Assembly: GCA_029582265.1 (NCBI GenBank)
Contig: CM055828.1
Location: 18,157,728 to 18,221,727 of the forward strand
DNA length: 64,000 bases
Direction of reading: 5' to 3'
DNA from: Zoroaster sp. YZ-2022
Taxonomy: Eukaryota > Echinodermata > Asteroidea > Forcipulatida > Zoroasteridae
Position numbers and translations under genes: made by a program. The notes under the pieces are model-generated. The model ran no database searches and was not told where the DNA came from. It saw only the letters and a program-made list of their open reading frames with translations. Positions 12,522-23,598 of the stretch are shown here, piece after piece. The number at the start of each line of letters is the position of its first letter. Position 1 is the first letter of the stretch.

Positions 12522-12830
12522 ATAACATGTAAATAACGGAGGACTAAAATCTCCATATTATTAAGTTTAATTTTCTAGGACTGCAGTAACTGTTAATTGC
12601 CAGAACTGCTGCACCAAAAGTGGGAAGTTAATGTGCTATTCCGCCCAAAACTACCAAACTAACAGCACAATCCCAACTGGTGGTGAAAAGGGGGGCTGGA
12701 GGAGGAAAAATCATAAACCGCTAACCCAAAAACTCCATGGACTTGTTAATAAACAAGGAGCTGTGACAAGAATGCCCCAAACCGCACTGGTTGCTTGACA
12801 CCAAGCGCCAACTTTTACAGCGCGCAACCT

Positions 12831-12985
12831 GATTGGCTAAAAACCTCCACCAAAGTTTGCCACCAAACAAGCTATTGGTGGAGGCATAAAAGCGGGAAAC
12901 TTCCCGCCTACGCCCCTGATTGGCTGTGCCATGATCCACCCTGGGCATATAAAAGGCTTGACGTGGAAATAGCCGCTTTCCCCCG
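12831..12985 (+). promoter_or_regulatory. Promoter-like module with CCAAT, E2F-like and TATA sites
   Basis: Two GATTGGCT boxes (12,831 and 12,918) and an ATTGGTGG between them are inverted CCAAT motifs. GCGGGAAACTTCCCGCC (from ~12,890) is an E2F-like palindrome. CATATAAAAGG (12,946-12,956) is a good TATA box, followed by CCCCGCTTTCCCCCGC. Together they look like a cell-cycle promoter or the U3 part of an LTR. No convincing reading frame follows. Confidence 0.4.
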
Positions 12986-13019
12986 CTTTCCCCCGCTCCA
13001 AGAAAAAATCAAATAGTCT

Positions 13020-14736
13020 AATTAATACTTTGCCAGTGGACTCAAAAATAGTAATTTTTAAAAAGGAATCACAGCCCTATAATATTTTCTCTGGCAACAT
13101 TGTCACATTTTGAGATGTTTGGTAGAGATGGGTACAATCTTTATATTCACATGTCATACTCATATCTGTCTTTGTTTACCTCAGTCTAGTCTGCAGTCTT
13201 TATGCGAACATAACTTTCAGGTACTGAACAGTGCATAAAAACCCTTTATTTTCAAATAATACATCATAAATTAACCTGGCTATGCAAGTTTAATCACATT
13301 AAGTGCTTACATTTTTGATACCACAAAAGTTGTTTCACCCAGCCCACACAAAACAAGTTCGTTGGTATAACTATAAACTAAGCAGCACTGATATTAGGCC
13401 TAGGTGAGTACACAGAAAAATATTTTCAAGAATATTTTGAATCATAACAATGATGTACTGATGAACAGTGTTTAGCTCCAAAAGGACCAAAAATAAGAGA
13501 GCAGAGCCCTAGATGCAAATCAGGCCTAGGCAATGATGATTAACTTGAACGTCATAGTGCACTGATTTAAGACAGGTTTAGTTCAAATGTTTGCAGATGT
13601 ACGCAACATGAGATTTATCATTCACATCCTCTTTTTACACAGAAATCCCGCGCAATAGTACGGCTATTGTTCAGTTTTTCCTACACTCAAGATATTACAA
13701 TTGTTCAACTCCTTGACTCCATGCTGTTTTGACACAGACATTGTACTCCTGATTTACTGAATTTACTGAAGTTTCTCTGGAATCAACATTGGCCCAAAGC
13801 TACATTTACATGTATGTATAAAGTAGAAATTGGTCTACTGGAGGTGCCGTAAGGTGGCAAGCTGGTACATACTGAATTCAACAGTGCAGGACGTGAAGTT
13901 CACGGAATGAAAGATCCTCTGCAAAGGTTGTTAAGTATCATGCAGTGCCATCACACCACCACAATACCAGGAATAAGGACATGCATAAAGATCTGTCAAA
14001 AATATTTAAAAAAACATTGTTTTACACATATGTACATGTATGTATACATACACATGGGATGCACTACCTCGTGTATTATTTGCGGTTTTTCATTGTTACA
14101 TCAAATCTCTAGAAAATCTCTTTCATTGGTCAAGTAGTTCAGGGCCTATTTACTTACATTTTGGGGTCCATGTATCTAAAAATGCAATATAAAAATAAAG
14201 GGAATGTACAACATTGGTATTTGGTACTAACACACATCCTTTTAAAAAATATAAACAAAAACTGTTACATGTTTTTTCCGTTTTTGACAACGATTCCTCT
14301 TTTCTCTAACATGAAAACCAAATCATTTCTCAGGATGATTGATTTATAGGTTTTTAGATTTACCATTGTTGTAACTTCCCTTTACAGCAATTTCATGGTA
14401 CAGTTTTACACATACAAAGAGTTTGCTACTTAAAACAATAAAAATATCTGTAAAGTCTGTTCATTTCTAACCCATTGCCGGACTGTTTCCTGACATGACA
14501 TAACTCTTACCTTTGCAGCTAATCCTACTGTATGCAATGTTCCCCATACAGTGATCAAACCATCGGCACACCAGAATTGAGGGCGTTCCATCTAGGAAGA
14601 TCAGCTGTGAAAAGAAAATTAAACTCAAAATAAGCATGTTTTATTTTGTTGTATTCAAAACCATTTCATGATTTTCATGTGATCACAAATTCTGAAAAGT
14701 ATCATAAATGATATTAGTTAAATTTAATAATTACGT
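13020..14736. other. Non-coding stretch, no gene seen
   Basis: AT-rich single-copy-looking DNA. Open frames here are 62-76 codons and resemble nothing I recognise. Confidence 0.5.
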
Positions 14737-14900
14737 AAGACTAATTACGATGACACCATGTGAAATTCTCTATTGAGTAGTAAATCCTGAGGACGATCAG
14801 AGCATACTGATCGAAATGTCAAGTTGTAACCTCCAGTTCTTTTCAGAACTAATTACTACTCACAAAAGTATTTCACATGGTGTCACCGCAATTAGTCTTA
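14737..14900. repeat. Hairpin repeat with hammerhead-like core
   Basis: TAAGACTAATTACGATGACA at the left is matched inverted by TGTCACCGCAATTAGTCTTA at the right, with further pairing inward. The centre (14,787-14,816) reads CTGAGGA, a GATCAG/CTGATC stem, then GAAA. These are the conserved parts of a hammerhead ribozyme core (CUGANGA, stem II, GAAA), as known from Penelope-like element ends. Stems I and III and the cleavage site are not clear, so activity is unproven. Related repeats lie at 21,409 and 35,679. Confidence 0.5.
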
Positions 14901-16030
14901 CCATGGAGGAAGGAAATTTCTTCACCATGCAAAGCTACAAGTTTTCCCTAAATGTTATGATTGTTGTTGTAAATATTATTAGTGTCAACCAAAATTATTT
15001 AAAGGGTACCTTTGCTCATAAACTCTGACATGTCAGAGAATATTGCGACATACACAATTTATAAAGTACCTGCATGTATTATACATGCATGACATTGGTA
15101 GACATGTTTTTAATGTTTTCAGGCCTTAAACATTGTTGTTCACTGTTCAGACTATTTGTTTGTTTAAATTAATCAATTATTTAATTTCACAGAGCTTAAC
15201 ATTAGATATTACACTGATTACATCCAATTGATAACACGTCTAACGTTAGCATCATTTTTTTAAATTCAACTAATTGTACTCATGCCTAGGCTTCACTCTC
15301 CTAACGTTACAGACTATATTACCACTATTTCAAAAGAGTCATGGAGGAAAAATCACGTAAGCATACTTTGTTTACATAAAACAGGGTACCCGCTAAATTA
15401 GTCCCAACGTTTAAAGTAATAGTACCCATTCACTGGCGCCCATACCGTACACATTACTGACTGCACTATCATCAACCTATGCATACTGTATGCATCAACC
15501 AACGCGTTACAACACATTTGACATGTCTGAAGCCGGTTAAAATGCTTATTTTTAAATCAAAGATTCTCGTAAATTTGTCATTGCCCAGACTTACCTCCAA
15601 TTAAGTGTGCATAATAATGTCTGTTTTCAACGATGAAACATCCACTGGTGATAGGAAAAATTCAGAATATAGTGAAAAACTCGCTTTTGTGGAAGGTTTT
15701 CTCAGCAGGTCTGCATACACCCAACTGTTGAAACATGTGGCAGTTAATCGATTCAACGACCTCGAAAAGAGCTATTAAGTGACCTTTTTCAGAATAAATA
15801 GATTATGCTGACATAAAAAAGAACCTAAAAAGGATTTTAGTCAATCACATAATACATTATGCGAAATGAATTGATCAGAAGCACAAATTTTTTCAGGGGT
15901 CACGATAGCCGGGTCAATTACATTTCCGAAACGTTAACGCTCAATTCCTTAAACGTGCATACTGATGAGCACGACCCGCGCTAAACTAGACTCACCAACA
16001 GAGGGCGCACTTTTTAGCGTTGAAACAGCC
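14901..16030. other. Non-coding stretch, no gene seen
   Basis: No recognisable coding or repeat content beyond short AT runs. Confidence 0.45.
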
Positions 16031-16033
16031 GTG

Positions 16034-16078
16034 CATTGTAACCAAATATCGTGTACTACACGATATTTGGTTACAATG
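16034..16078. repeat. Perfect 45-nt palindrome
   Basis: Arms of 22 nt (CATTGTAACCAAATATCGTG plus TA) are exact complements around a single C. It is followed by short direct repeats of ACAATGGATCTA. Confidence 0.95.
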
Positions 16079-16204
16079 GATCTATACAATGGATCTACAA
16101 TCGATATCGACGCTGTTTGCGTGTACGTTGTGCCCATAGCCCAGACTAGCTCCTCGTATTGCGCCTTGCGGCGCTATACGATCTTTGATTCTTTCATGCA
16201 ACGT

Positions 16205-16446
16205 ATATGAAACGTTTTAAATATTTTACTTTTTAGCGTAATTCGACACCTGATGAGGTAATCATGACGTCACAGAAAACGGTTTCGTCAGCTTGTTATG
16301 TTCTGTTCATGTGTTAAGTTTGAAGGCTGTAAATGCTCAGCAAGGATGCCTTTGTTGCCGGAGAGTCGCCACTGAGAAAAAGAAGTAAAAAAAAAAAAAA
16401 AACAGTACAAAAACAATAGGTGTTCGCGCTGCGCTCTCGAACACCT
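16205..16446 (+). mobile_element. Helentron-like element, copy F, 3' fragment
   Basis: Matches copy A from the AGCGTAATTCGACACCTGA word through TTGTTGCCGG and an A-rich run to the 3' hairpin AGGTGTTCG...CGAACACCT (16,418-16,446). Confidence 0.55.
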
Positions 16447-16960
16447 AATAATGGTACCATAAGTACCACGTTTACCAACCCTTTTTTGATGACGTAGAAT
16501 CCACATCGACCTGCAACGTTGATGTGTTTGTTATTTTATGTAGGCGCTCTATCTTGATTCAAAGAAAGTAAGCATACACATACACTAAGGTTACTCCTAA
16601 ATTAATTGAACACAGACTCACTCATCCGGCCAGTAAAGGCCAGCTTGAATTATTTATCAATTTCTTTTGTTTGTCCCAAAAATCAATAGTTTAGTCGGTT
16701 ATAATTATATTATACTATTGCAGAGAACTTATAAATCTTTGCTGGAGGGCACCTGTCATGGTAAAGAAGGGGTACGGCACGCGTAAATTAGTTTCCCGCA
16801 GGACGACAATTGTTTTTTTTTAATCTCCAATCCTATGGGCTTACCTTACCTTTCTATGCATGAATAAGAGACCTTTTCTCAGCCTTCCGCCCACGATCAG
16901 CCAATATTGGCGTCAAAATTGTTTAGAACACACAAACGGAGTACAACAAGAATTATTGAA
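16447..16960. other. Non-coding stretch, nothing seen
   Basis: No open frame or repeat recognised. Confidence 0.4.
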
Positions 16961-18140
16961 CAAAAAATTACTATAAAACCGTATGATGACGTCATCATGA
17001 CGCCACATCAATTTTCATCTATAACACATTCCGGCCTACTAGCATTCCACGATTGAACCCAATCGGACCTACGGTTCTCTAAATATAGGACCTTAGAATA
17101 TGCCCCTTTAAGATGACGTCACGTGACCCATGATGACGTCATCACCAATTTTCATCTATAACACATGCTGACCTACCTACATACCACGTCTCAACTTAAT
17201 CAGACTTGTAGTAGATATATGGCTTCGAAAAATGCACGTTTAAGATGACGTCACGTGACACGTGATGACGTCATGATGACGTAAAAGTTCGGAACACATT
17301 TGGAGCAGTTGGTCTAAGTGTCTGCGGGGTTTAGAGGCAATCGGTTGGATCAAAGTAGCCAAAGTGCCGGTATGAAAGAAAATGTGTACAAATGATGGGA
17401 TTATTGACGTCTATATTCACGATTTCTGATGTCCCTTCTGGGCTACCATACATGATTGGTACATGCTGTATGTAACGAGCACCGCGCTGCAGCACAGTAT
17501 AACGTATAGCAGCGCGCCACACAAAATTGTACGTTCGAGTGTGGAATAACAACGCGCCACATCACCTCCACAGTTATACTGCTTTCCCAGAATTCTTGTT
17601 TTTATATTGTTTTTCTGTAAATATTGATATGGTTGTCATTTTACACCTGAGTGAGCTACGATCGTGAAAATTTGGAATTAGGTAGACGAAAATTCAATGA
17701 TTACATGTTCCTAAGCTTTTTGCCATAGGAGGTTGCTAAGAAAGCTTGAACTTTATCACCTCCAGATGACGTCATGATGACGTCACGAAAATTTCACTCA
17801 AGCAGAAGCATTTGAAATCATCTGCAATTGAAATCATCTGCGCAACTGCGTTGATTTTTCAGATATGGGCTTCACAAAGTGACTAATTAAATATTCATTA
17901 GGTTCATAGTTTCAAAACTAATGACGTCATCATGACGTAAAAGTTCGGCACACATCTTCAGTGGACGGTCAATGCATGTGCCAATTTTGAAATTTATCGA
18001 AGTTGAAAAAGAGCCCAAAGTGCCGGTAAGAAAGAAAACGTGTACAGTTGCTATGGGCAACATGCTGAAAACATTTTTTTAAATAAAATAAAAAATCTTA
18101 ACGAAAACAAAGGCTGTTTCGGAAAACTTCCTAAACAGCC
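16960..18140 (+). mobile_element. Second Helentron-like family, TGACGTCA-rich
   Basis: Three related blocks contain ATGACGTCATCATGACG words, AAAGTTCGG(A/C)ACACAT and CAAAGTGCCGGTA(T/A)GAAAGAAAA. The block set ends in the hairpin GGCTGTTTCGG...CCTAAACAGCC (about 18,110-18,138) after an A-rich run. That is the same 3' design as the GGTGTTCG family with a different stem sequence. The limits are approximate. No coding sequence. Confidence 0.45.
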
Positions 18141-18989
18141 AAAAATAGCACTCAACAATTAATATTTGGAGGCAGACGGCAGGGTTTAAGTGTCCCAAGA
18201 ATTTCGTCCCAGATTGTAGTGTCCCATCGTTCTGATCAAAATACGTGTTTCAACGAATTAATTTGTCGCATTTTTCTCATAGTGGCAAATCGATATTGAG
18301 GATTTTGCAGTTTTAGGATTGTATGAGTGTCTAAATTCATTTTTTGATGTTTGAAAGCATAATTTTGCCTCCTTTTAAAGTTATGGAGAATCCCATTTGA
18401 CGAATACGTTCAAAAGCCAATGTTTGTTTTTTCCATATTGACGAATGAGGTATTCGCCACTTCGTAACAACTGAAAGGCATGGTTGAGTTTTTTTCCATA
18501 CTGACCAATCGACAATGTATACTGTGGTTTATGCGTTAATTTAAAAATAACAGTAATCAAAAAAATCACGAAAAATACTAATGGAATATTTTATCATGAT
18601 TATGCATCTTGAAAGTTTAGAAAACGTCCAATAATGTGTTGCTTTTGTAAAGAACTTCTTAACTTGTAAAATATTTGTAATGTTGTATTATATGTCCAAA
18701 TAATATTTGACCATGAATAATATTTGAACATTTAGTAAAACGTCTGGATTCCTTGAAAAATATTTCCATGAATTTCCTATCGTCGTTGACATACCCCATA
18801 TCGGTGATGGAGTTATAAATGTTTTTAAAGCAAACTTAGAAGTCACGACTATGATTTTGTACATAAGGACAGTTAATGAAATTTTCCTTGAAAGAATTAT
18901 TGTATTTCAGACAAAACAAATAAACAGTAAGAGATCATTACAACCTGTTTAATGATTTAATGTTGTATCTGGCAAACTTGTATTCGAGT
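18141..18989. other. Non-coding stretch, nothing recognised
   Basis: Contains repeated TTTTTCCATA(T/C)TGAC(G/C)AAT words (18,430 and 18,500) that recur near 40,680. No gene. Confidence 0.45.
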
Positions 18990-20060
18990 CCTCAAACCTC
19001 GAGTCCGAGTCCGAGTCCGAGTCACGAGTCATATCGATCGAATCCAAGTCCGAGTCCGAGTCCCAGTCCCCAATGTCGAGTCCGAGTCCGAGTCCCAGTC
19101 ACGAGTCATATCGGTCGAATCCAAGTCTGAGTCCGAGTCCCAGTCACGAGTCATATCAGTCGAATCCAAGTCTGAGTCCGAGTCCCAGTCACGAGTCATA
19201 TCAGTCAAATCCAAGTCTGAATCCGAGTCCAAGTCACGAGTCATATCAGTCGAATCCAAGTCTGAGTCCGAGTCCCAGTCACGAGTCATATCGGTCGAAT
19301 CCAAGTCTGAGTCCGAGTCCCAGTCACGAGTCATATCAGTCAAATCCAAGTCTGAGTCCGAGTCCCAGTCACGAGTCATATCAGTCGAATCCAAGTCTGA
19401 GTCCGAGTCCCAGTCACGAGTCATATCAGTCAAATCCAAGTCTGAATCCGAGTCCCAGTCACGAGTCATATCAGTCAAATCCAAGTCTGAATCCGAGTCC
19501 AAGTCACGAGTCATATCAGTCGAATCCAAGTCTGAGTCCGAGTCCCAGTCACGAGTCATATCAGTCGAATCCAAGTCTGAGTCCGAGTCCCAGTCACGAG
19601 TCATATCAGTCGAATCCAAGTCCAAGTCCGAGTCCCAGTCACGAGTCATATCGGTCGAATCCAAGTCTGAGTCCGAGTCCCAGTCACGAGTCATATCAGT
19701 CGAATCCAAGTCTGAGTCCGAGTCCCAATCACGAGTCATATCGGTCGAATCCAAGTCTAAGTCCAAGTCCCAGTCACGAGTCATATCAGTCGAATCCAAG
19801 TCTGAGTCCGAGTCCCAGTCACGAGTCATATCGGTCGAATCCAAGTCTGAGTCCGAGTCCCAGTCACGAGTCATATTGGGCGAATCCAAGTCTGAGTCCG
19901 AGTCCCAGTCACGAGTCATATCAGTCGAATCCAAGTCTGAGTCCGAGTCCCAGTCACGAGTCATATCAGTCGAATCCAAGTCTGAGTCCGAGTCCCAGTC
20001 ACGAGTCATATCAGTCGAATCCAAGTCCGAGTCCGAGTCACAAAGGTCGAGTCTAAGTCC
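18990..20060. repeat. 45-bp minisatellite, ~23 units
   Basis: The unit contains AGTCACGAGTCATATCAGTC and AATCCAAGTCTGAGTCCGAG and is built on a GAGTCC hexamer. Because 45 is a multiple of three, frames stay open on both strands for about 330 codons. Base changes such as CAGTCG/CGGTCG are scattered without a codon bias, so I do not call a gene. A degenerate relative lies at 40,170-40,325. Confidence 0.95.
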
Positions 20061-21408
20061 GAGTCACGAGTCAAAAGAAAAAGCAAAAGCAAAAAGAAAA
20101 CCTTATACATAATGTCAAGGTTCAAGGTTATTTAGTGAAAAAATACTCGACATCTGGACTATTATCTCATCAATTTGACTAAAACCAAATTTATTTCCAA
20201 AATCAACGTTATTTTATTTACTTTTCTTATTTTAATTAACTGCATAATTTTTATTAGCGTCATAACATTGAACAACCCATTGAGTTTTACATTTCTTGTG
20301 CTTTTTATATTTATCAATACAACATGTTTGGAAATCATCACATTAATTAATTAATCTACAAGCAGCGCTCTCACCCAGAATAATTTAGGAGTTGGTGGGA
20401 TAAGCAATAGTCTCAGAAGCCATCCGTCACCCCTTAACAATGTTGATCCATTGTTTGAATGGAACTACTGCAGAATGGAGATCATGATTAATTTCGACGT
20501 TTGTCAAGTTTAAAGATCTTTAAGTCTGATCGCCATAGCACTATCATAATTAATTTTTATATATTAATAACATATATGTTTAATCACTGATGTTAATAGT
20601 GTGGATGATCACTCCAAAATAATCAGTTGGAAATGACAGTTAGAAATGCCTTTAACTTTGTATTTTTATATAAGGCAGTTGACACCTTTAAATGTTGGAA
20701 CGGCTGGTGCATGAATGACACAACGTTTTCTTTTCTTTCTGAAAAGCAATTTACATTACCTTTTATTGGTGCATAGATCAAGGTCAGATGGTATTACACA
20801 AAACGTCCTATTGTTTTTGAAGATATGTTTTATTAATGAATCCCTGTGAGTGTACACTAGCAGTTCTTGCGTGTCGAATATATTTTGCATCCTGGCTGAT
20901 AATTTTGACATTGTATTTAAATGGAGTAAAAGAAACACGTTGACAAACGACTAGATGTTGCCTGTACCTAAGCTGTATATTGATACTGACAAATACTGAC
21001 AATGAACACCATTGAAATTAATTTTTATGGATTTTCATCTGCTGTATTTAGCAGCAACAGATGTTTGTGGACCTATATCCTTTTAAACTATGCTTCATTG
21101 TGGTGATTATGAGCGGCATTTGAGCGGCACTAGCCACCGACGTAGAGATACACAAATTATTATTCAAGCTAAAAAAAAAAGAATAAAATTCGTTTGAAAA
21201 AAATACATGAAATTTTTCAAGGAATGTTGGCCAAACTTACAGCATGGAGAAGTGTACGGTGATTACACAGTGTTTTCACGGCGAATGAAATTCACAATTT
21301 TTTCACGGCATTTCCACGATTATCATTTCCGTGAAATTGCCCTGAAAACGCCTGAGCTAAATATTTCACGGCAAAATGACCTTTCATATCGTTTTCACGG
21401 TAAAGATA
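20061..21408. other. Non-coding stretch, no gene seen
   Basis: AT-rich. The part 21,250-21,400 repeats TTTTCACGG in both directions. No credible coding frame. Confidence 0.45.
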
Positions 21409-21535
21409 GTCACAGTGTCCTGAGGACGATCAGAGCATACTGATCGAAACGTCGAGTTATAACCTCCAGTTCTTTTCAGAACTAATTACCACTCAATAGA
21501 GAACTTCACAAGGTCTTACGCAATTAGTCTTACTT
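21409..21535. repeat. Half copy of the 14.7-kb hairpin repeat, hammerhead-like core
   Basis: Matches 14,787-14,900 from CTGAGGA through AGTTCTTTTCAGAACTAATT to GCAATTAGTCTTAC. The core at 21,420-21,449 keeps CTGAGGA, the GATCAG/CTGATC stem and GAAA, here followed by CGTCGAG. Confidence 0.5.
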
Positions 21536-21650
21536 ATAATACTATTTTGTGTTATTATTGTTTTCTTTTAATGCAATTCAAATCACGTCACCTTACCTTT
21601 GTCCCTTATTTACAAGCAGCTGTTTCATTGCATTGTGTGATCCAATTATT

Positions 21651-23598
21651 TTGATATATACATAACCGCAAAAGAAACGTCACCCCTAAAAATATTTATT
21701 ATTTTCATTTTATAATTAATATAATTTGTTTAATGAAGAATATTATGAGTATGGAGTGTAACACGAACACAATGTGGCAAATTTGGTTGACCTCAAAATT
21801 CGTCATGCATGACGTCTGAGGACACATAAGCTAAACACGTTGTCAGACTTATCAAAATTTAGGGGGTGACGTTTCTTTTGCTGTTATGTATATTTTTATT
21901 TTGTGTTGCATAGCTTTGTGTTTAACCGCATTTTTGTAAAATGTGTTCAAAGGCGCAGCGATAATTTTTTCAGTGGACTGGCACTGGCGCACAGACAGGG
22001 GGTACTTAAGCGAGACAACAAAGGAACTTGGAAGCCCTTATGCTTTCCTGGTAAATTTGAATACTCAATGACACACCTTTTTAAGGGGCACACACCCTAT
22101 TCATCAAGGCCCCCGCCCTTCCCCTCCAGCCATGCAAATTCAGTTTTCATGCAAATTCCGTTTTTTTCAAAATGAAAGCACTTGAGTCTTCGGTTTTTGG
22201 TCGTCTGTGCTGTGACAGGGAAATACGTAATACATTGTATATGCGTGGAAAAGTCGTTTAAAGAACAGCACGGCAGAATTGCAATCGATCCAGCAAAAAA
22301 AGATGGCCGAAAAAAAGCGCGTCACCGCACCGATTTTGAAGCTGACCGATGACCAGAAACCGGAGACTTTTTTGGCCTTAAGGGTTGATTAACTTGATTG
22401 TGATACAGCAGGCACATACCAGGAATCCAAACGGCCACAGGAAGTCGTAGAAGAATAGGTAAATTTAATCTTTAAAATTATGTAGCATAGGCCCTATAGA
22501 CCTTTATCACGGTGCAGTCAACTTGTTTTTCTCTCATTTAAATCAATGTAACCAAACAGAGGCTGGAAGGAAAATAGTATGGCCCCTTTTTGTATAATGA
22601 GGATCAGTATTTATGGTTGTTGTTGTATACAGGGAACATGACAAATATGGTGGCAGCATTATAAAGGTCTATTGTGGTGCTATTCTTATTGGAAATATCA
22701 AACTCGGCATTTTAATAAATTTGTGCCACTAGACTCCATGCATGTACCATATCCTGAGGTATCGGTAAACGAAACCTGTAAATTTAAATTAAAAAGTGTT
22801 ACATATAAAACACGTGTATGCAGTGAACTAATGAAAACAGGTTTGTCATTTGTCTTTGTGGCGATTTTTCTTTCATTTCTGAGGTAATGTCAGTCGGCAA
22901 ATTGCCTTCCACACCCTAGTGAAAATACCTTAGCTACGCCCCTGCCAGCAGCTAACAAAAATTGTGCACTCTGTGGTAAAATTATGACATTTGGCATGAA
23001 GGTTCAGAATGGGCCAGACTTCATTTTTAGCTATGGACCCATCTTGGGTCTCACCTATTTTGGGGGCGGGGCTAGATTTTTGAAAAGTGTGGTCGTGAGA
23101 CCCAAAAATGAGATAATGTACCGTAACTTATCATTTTGTATCTTAAAATGGAAACACATAGAAGGTATACTACATTTTAAGATGTGCAGGATTTATTATA
23201 TTTTGTCTATTCTGTGGGTGAGGCCACATTATTAAAAAGCGGACAGCACAATACAAATAGCGACATACCTGTCTTCAAATTGGAAAGTTTTATGAGATTT
23301 TTCTCTAGAATAGATTTTGGGATAAAGGTAAAACATTTTTAAAGGTAACTGCCTATTTTATGGGTGGGGCAACAGTATTAAACAAAAGTGTACAGCACCA
23401 AACACGAGAAACCCGACTTAAAACTTGAACGTTTACTCGGAATGTGTCTAAAATGGAGATAAAACATTTTCAGATGAAGATCCTTCTTGTATTCTGCCTA
23501 TGGGCGAGTCTATAATGTTACAAAAGTGGGAGAAAACGCCAACAAATGAGAAAATTTACTTTAACATTTAAAGTTTGTTCAAACAGGATGCAGGTTAT
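21651..23598. repeat. Right arm of the ~1.95 kb inverted repeat
   Basis: Reverse complement of 1-1942 with very few differences. The match begins at TTGATATATACATAAC and ends at GGATGCAGGTTAT. The near identity implies recent duplication or an assembly artefact. Confidence 0.9.
21657..21892. mobile_element. MITE with ~30-bp TIRs, copy 2
   Basis: Inverted copy of the MITE at 1,703-1,936, starting ATACATAACCGCAAAAGAAA and ending CTTTTGCTGTTATGTATA. Confidence 0.7.

Noticed and set aside
12721..12948. 75-codon minus frame over the promoter-like module
   Set aside because: No similarity or splice context, and it overlaps the CCAAT/TATA cluster.
16246..16275. CTGATGAGG...GAAA as a hammerhead core
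   Set aside because: The segment between cannot form a stem II, and the same region in other copies reads CTGACGACG.
19029..20056. Two ~330-codon frames on opposite strands (SPSP/DSDSD repeats)
   Set aside because: Both result from a 45-bp tandem repeat whose length is a multiple of three. There is no splice, start or codon-use support.
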